Positions 4,507-5,471 of a stretch of 5,471 nt of DNA are shown here, one piece after another. The stretch's first letter is position 1. Every line of letters begins with the position of its first letter. The notes under the pieces are model-generated. The model made no database searches. It saw nothing but the letters and a program-made list of their open reading frames with translations, and was not told the DNA's origin. The stretch is taken from NCBI GenBank assembly GCA_030544185.1, contig JAUNRO010000220.1:1-5471 (forward strand), written 5' to 3'. The DNA is from Propionibacteriaceae bacterium (GTDB taxonomy: Bacteria > Actinomycetota > Actinomycetes > Propionibacteriales > Propionibacteriaceae). Made by a program: the position numbers and the translations under genes.

Positions 4507-5471
4507 ATGGAAACTGCACTTAACACCGGCGACACCGCCTGGGTGCTCATCAGCGCAGCACTTGTGCTCATGATGACCGTCCCCGGTCTCGCTTTGTTCT
4601 ATGGCGGCATGACCAGGGTCAAGGCCGTCCTCAACATGATGATGATGAGCTTCTCCGCGCTGGCGTTGGTCGGAGTGCTCTGGATCCTGTTCGGCTATGG
4701 CCTGACCTTCGGTGACTCGGTGGGTGGGCTCGGCCTGGTCGGCAATCCGATCGAGGCGCTCGGCCTCAACGGCCTGATGAGCGAGGAGGCAATGTCCGGG
4801 TCGATCCCCACGCTCGCCTTCGTCGCCTTCCAGTCCGCGTTCGCGATCATCGCTGTCGCGCTGATCTCCGGCGCGGTCGCCGACCGGATGAAGTTCAGTG
4901 CGTGGATCGTGTTCGCCGCGCTCTGGGCCGCGATTGTCTATTTCCCGGTCGCCCACTGGGTGTTCGCCTTCAGCGATGACGATGTCACCGGTGGCTGGAT
5001 CGCCAACCAGATCGAGGCGCTGGACTTCGCCGGTGGCACCGCCATCCACATCAATGCCGGTGCCGCTGCGCTCGCTCTGGTTCTGGTGCTCGGCAAGCGG
5101 ATCGGGTTCGGCCGTGAGCCAATGCGGCCCCACAACCTGCCGTTCGTGATGATGGGCGCCGCCCTGCTGTTCATCGGGTGGTTCGGTTTCAACGCCGGCT
5201 CCGCGCTGGGCGCGAACACCCTCGCCGCCGTCGCCTTCGTCAACACCATCGCCGCCACCGCCGCTGCGATCATCGGCTGGCTCATCCTGGAGCGGATCCG
5301 CGACGGCCACGCCACGTCCCTGGGCGCCGCCTCCGGTGTGATCGCCGGTCTGGTGGGCATCACGCCGGCCGCCAACTCGGTGAGCCCGCTCGGTGCATTG
5401 GCCATCGGCCTGATCTGCGGTGCGGCGTCGGCCTGGGCGGTCGGGCTGAAGTTCAAGCTGGGCTATGACGA
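4507..5471 (+). CDS. amt: Ammonium transporter, Amt family (3' end outside window)
   Basis: These are the first 321 residues of an Amt/Mep/Rh ammonium channel, an inner-membrane trimer that takes up ammonium. About nine of the usual eleven membrane segments are visible, from AWVLISAALVLMMTVPGLALFYGG (11-34) onward, and there is no cleavable signal peptide. Family signatures are clear: FYGGM (31-35), AFQSAFAIIAVALISGAVADR (107-127), LDFAGGTAIHINAG (172-185), KPHNLP-like RPHNLP (207-212) and GWFGFNAGSA (224-233). Aligned by eye with E. coli AmtB, Asp173, pore His181, gate Phe112 and Phe228, and Ser232 correspond to D160, H168, F107, F215 and S219. Phe153 occupies the W148 position. The second pore His (H318 in AmtB) lies beyond the window. 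ATG at 4507 starts the usual GDTAWVL N-terminus, with only a weak ribosome-binding site. Actinobacterial amt genes are often followed by glnK and glnD, which this window cannot show. Confidence 0.96.
   Translation, partial: METALNTGDTAWVLISAALVLMMTVPGLALFYGGMTRVKAVLNMMMMSFSALALVGVLWILFGYGLTFGDSVGGLGLVGNPIEALGLNGLMSEEAMSGSIPTLAFVAFQSAFAIIAVALISGAVADRMKFSAWIVFAALWAAIVYFPVAHWVFAFSDDDVTGGWIANQIEALDFAGGTAIHINAGAAALALVLVLGKRIGFGREPMRPHNLPFVMMGAALLFIGWFGFNAGSALGANTLAAVAFVNTIAATAAAIIGWLILERIRDGHATSLGAASGVIAGLVGITPAANSVSPLGALAIGLICGAASAWAVGLKFKLGYD

Noticed and set aside
4393..5310. Open frame (305 codons) antisense to amt
   Set aside because: It is rich in Asp/Glu/His/Gly with no domain signature, and lies opposite hydrophobic membrane-segment codons of a clear Amt gene, which produce this composition when read backwards.

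Overview
The window reads as ordinary chromosomal sequence from a high-GC Gram-positive bacterium (Actinomycetota). Three things suggest this: strong G/C bias at third codon positions in all five genes, a long-form ribosome hibernation factor of actinobacterial type, and terminator-like hairpins without clear T-runs. The sequence alone does not fix genus or species. I saw no insertion sequence, integrase, tRNA, CRISPR array or phage gene, and no cluster that looks like a new system.

Layout, left to right. (1) The 3' part of an ABC transporter ATPase gene on the + strand (1-456), resembling the BcrA/lantibiotic-immunity branch; its N-terminus and Walker A lie outside the window. (2) Convergent with it, 20 bp away, a class-V PLP-dependent aminotransferase on the - strand (477-1616). 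(3) Upstream of that on the same strand, the long-form hibernation factor hpf (1720-2361), separated by a 103-bp gap that holds a strong hairpin, probably the hpf terminator. (4) A 329-bp divergent intergenic region (2362-2690) holding the hpf leader with a perfect 9-bp stem-loop and a possible -10 element for the rightward gene. (5) A complete aldehyde dehydrogenase of the 2,5-dioxovalerate (alpha-ketoglutarate semialdehyde) type on the + strand (2691-4283), ending in a hairpin that overlaps its stop codon. (6) A 223-bp spacer (4284-4506) with repeated GAAAC/GTAAC pentamers resembling a GlnR-type nitrogen operator. (7) The first 321 codons of an Amt ammonium transporter (4507 to the window end).

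The genes do not form one pathway. They appear to be separate transcription units for stress and ribosome dormancy (hpf), carbon and amino-group metabolism (aldehyde dehydrogenase, aminotransferase), ammonium uptake (amt) and export or immunity (ABC ATPase). The observations most worth a second look are the repeats upstream of amt, a Trp-to-Phe change at the Amt ammonium-recruitment site, the hpf leader hairpin, and a possible leaderless start for the aminotransferase.
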